A stretch of 7,923 nt of DNA from Clostridia bacterium (lineage in GTDB: Bacteria > Bacillota_A > Clostridia > Christensenellales > Borkfalkiaceae), in NCBI GenBank assembly GCA_017399665.1, contig JAFQBR010000093.1, positions 1-7,923 on the forward strand, given 5' to 3'. The translations under genes were made by a program, and so were the position numbers. The notes under the pieces were generated by a model. That model had not been told where the DNA came from. It worked only from the letters and a program-made list of their open reading frames with translations, and did no database searches. Positions 7,111 to 7,923 of this stretch are shown here, piece by piece; positions within the stretch are counted from its first letter, which is position 1, and every line of letters begins with the position of its first letter.

Positions 7111-7923
7111 ATGTCAGACAAAAGAATGTTAACTATTCAAGATATATCTTGTGTTGGTCAGTGCTCGCTAACAGTTGCGCTACCAATAATTTCGGCGTTC
7201 GGTACAGAATGTGCAGTTTTACCGACAGCCATACTTTCAACACATACGGCAGGATTTAAAGGCTATACGTGCAGGGACCTTACTGATGATATGCCTGCAA
7301 TCTTAAACCATTGGCAAAAAGAAAAGTTGGATTTTTCCATTATTTATACAGGATATCTTTGTGGTGCAAAACAAATTAATCTTGTAAGTGAAATTGTTAA
7401 TAAGGTTAAACAACCCAAAGGACTTTTTGTAGTTGACCCCGTTATGGCAGATAACGGCAAGTTTTATCCTGGATTTGATGTGGAATTTGCAAAAAGAATG
7501 GCACAGCTTTGCTCTTTTGCTGACGTAATTATACCTAATATTACTGAAGCAACCTTTTTAACTGATATGCCGTACATTGAATCAGGGTATACAAAAGAAT
7601 ACATTGAGGAACTATTAGATAAGCTTTCTGAACTTGGTGCAAAAAAAATAGTTTTAACAGGCGTTTCTTTTGAATCAAATAAGCTAGGGATTGCCGTGCG
7701 TGACAGCGAAAACGGCGATACTTTTTATTATTTCAACGAAAAAATACCTCACAGCTTTCATGGTACAGGGGATGTTTATTCATCTTCACTTGCCGGGGCT
7801 TTATCTATTGGAAAAGATATTTACGAAAGTGCATCAATTGCCGTTGACTTTACAGTAGAGGCAATGAAACTTTCTTTTGAAGAAAGAAATTCACATTGGT
7901 ACGGTGTTCGTTTTGAAAAAGCA
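7111..7923 (+). CDS. Pyridoxamine/pyridoxal kinase (PfkB/ribokinase-like fold), 3' end missing
   Basis: An open frame of 271 residues runs to the window edge without a stop; roughly 10-20 more residues would complete the usual length. It belongs to the pyridoxal kinase group of the ribokinase superfamily, which phosphorylates vitamin B6 forms with ATP to supply pyridoxal phosphate. Matches to the clostridial pyridoxamine kinase pattern are QCSLTVALPIISAFG (17-31), LPTAILSTHTAGF (37-49), IIYTGYLCG (77-85), DPVMADNGKFYP (109-120), IIPNITEATFL (140-150) and GTGD at 218-221 with D221 as the expected catalytic base. Two positions differ from what I recall as usual: LSGFG reads ISCVG (C14) and DPVMGDNG reads DPVMADNG. 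The start is supported by AGGTG 5 bases upstream. The gene follows thiI on the same strand; its product would supply the cofactor of the cysteine desulfurase two genes upstream. A related HMP (thiamine) kinase is possible but less likely given the motif pattern. Confidence 0.9.
   Translation, partial: MSDKRMLTIQDISCVGQCSLTVALPIISAFGTECAVLPTAILSTHTAGFKGYTCRDLTDDMPAILNHWQKEKLDFSIIYTGYLCGAKQINLVSEIVNKVKQPKGLFVVDPVMADNGKFYPGFDVEFAKRMAQLCSFADVIIPNITEATFLTDMPYIESGYTKEYIEELLDKLSELGAKKIVLTGVSFESNKLGIAVRDSENGDTFYYFNEKIPHSFHGTGDVYSSSLAGALSIGKDIYESASIAVDFTVEAMKLSFEERNSHWYGVRFEKA

Noticed and set aside
6921..7121. 66-codon minus-strand open frame covering the thiI/kinase gap
   Set aside because: Mostly opposite the thiI end; serine-rich shadow product, no reason to think it is expressed.

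Overview
The window is a compact, plus-strand block of six genes. By eye it is AT-rich (about one third G+C), with short or no gaps between genes. The protein families (U32 peptidase with a DUF3656 domain, MutS2, a cysteine desulfurase followed by a ThiI without rhodanese domain, a clostridial-type pyridoxamine kinase) and the purine-rich Shine-Dalgarno sites point to a low-GC member of the Bacillota, most likely a clostridial lineage. I cannot name a genus. TGA is read as a stop at the end of the first gene.

Layout: 1-1842 is the 3' part of a U32-family gene whose start lies upstream of the window. 1842-4205 is mutS2, overlapping the U32 stop by one base. 4230-4781 encodes an unrecognised protein with two membrane segments. 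4784-5905 is a NifS/NifZ-like cysteine desulfurase. 5905-7065 is thiI, overlapping the desulfurase stop by one base. 7111-7923 is a pyridoxamine/pyridoxal kinase whose 3' end runs off the window. The only non-coding stretches are 24, 2 and 45 bases long. I see no convincing terminator in them, so all six genes may share a transcript.

The genes fit a loose theme of RNA modification and translation. U32/DUF3656 proteins of the RlhA type hydroxylate rRNA, and MutS2 is linked to both DNA recombination control and stalled ribosomes. The desulfurase passes sulfur to ThiI for 4-thiouridine in tRNA. The kinase makes pyridoxal phosphate, the cofactor of the desulfurase. The desulfurase-ThiI link is well grounded in related bacteria; the wider link is inference.

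I found no clear undescribed system. The most notable points are a MutS2 whose Smr domain has lost the usual nuclease motif, changed residues in the cysteine-rich core of the U32 protein, and the small membrane protein of unknown role between mutS2 and the sulfur-transfer genes.
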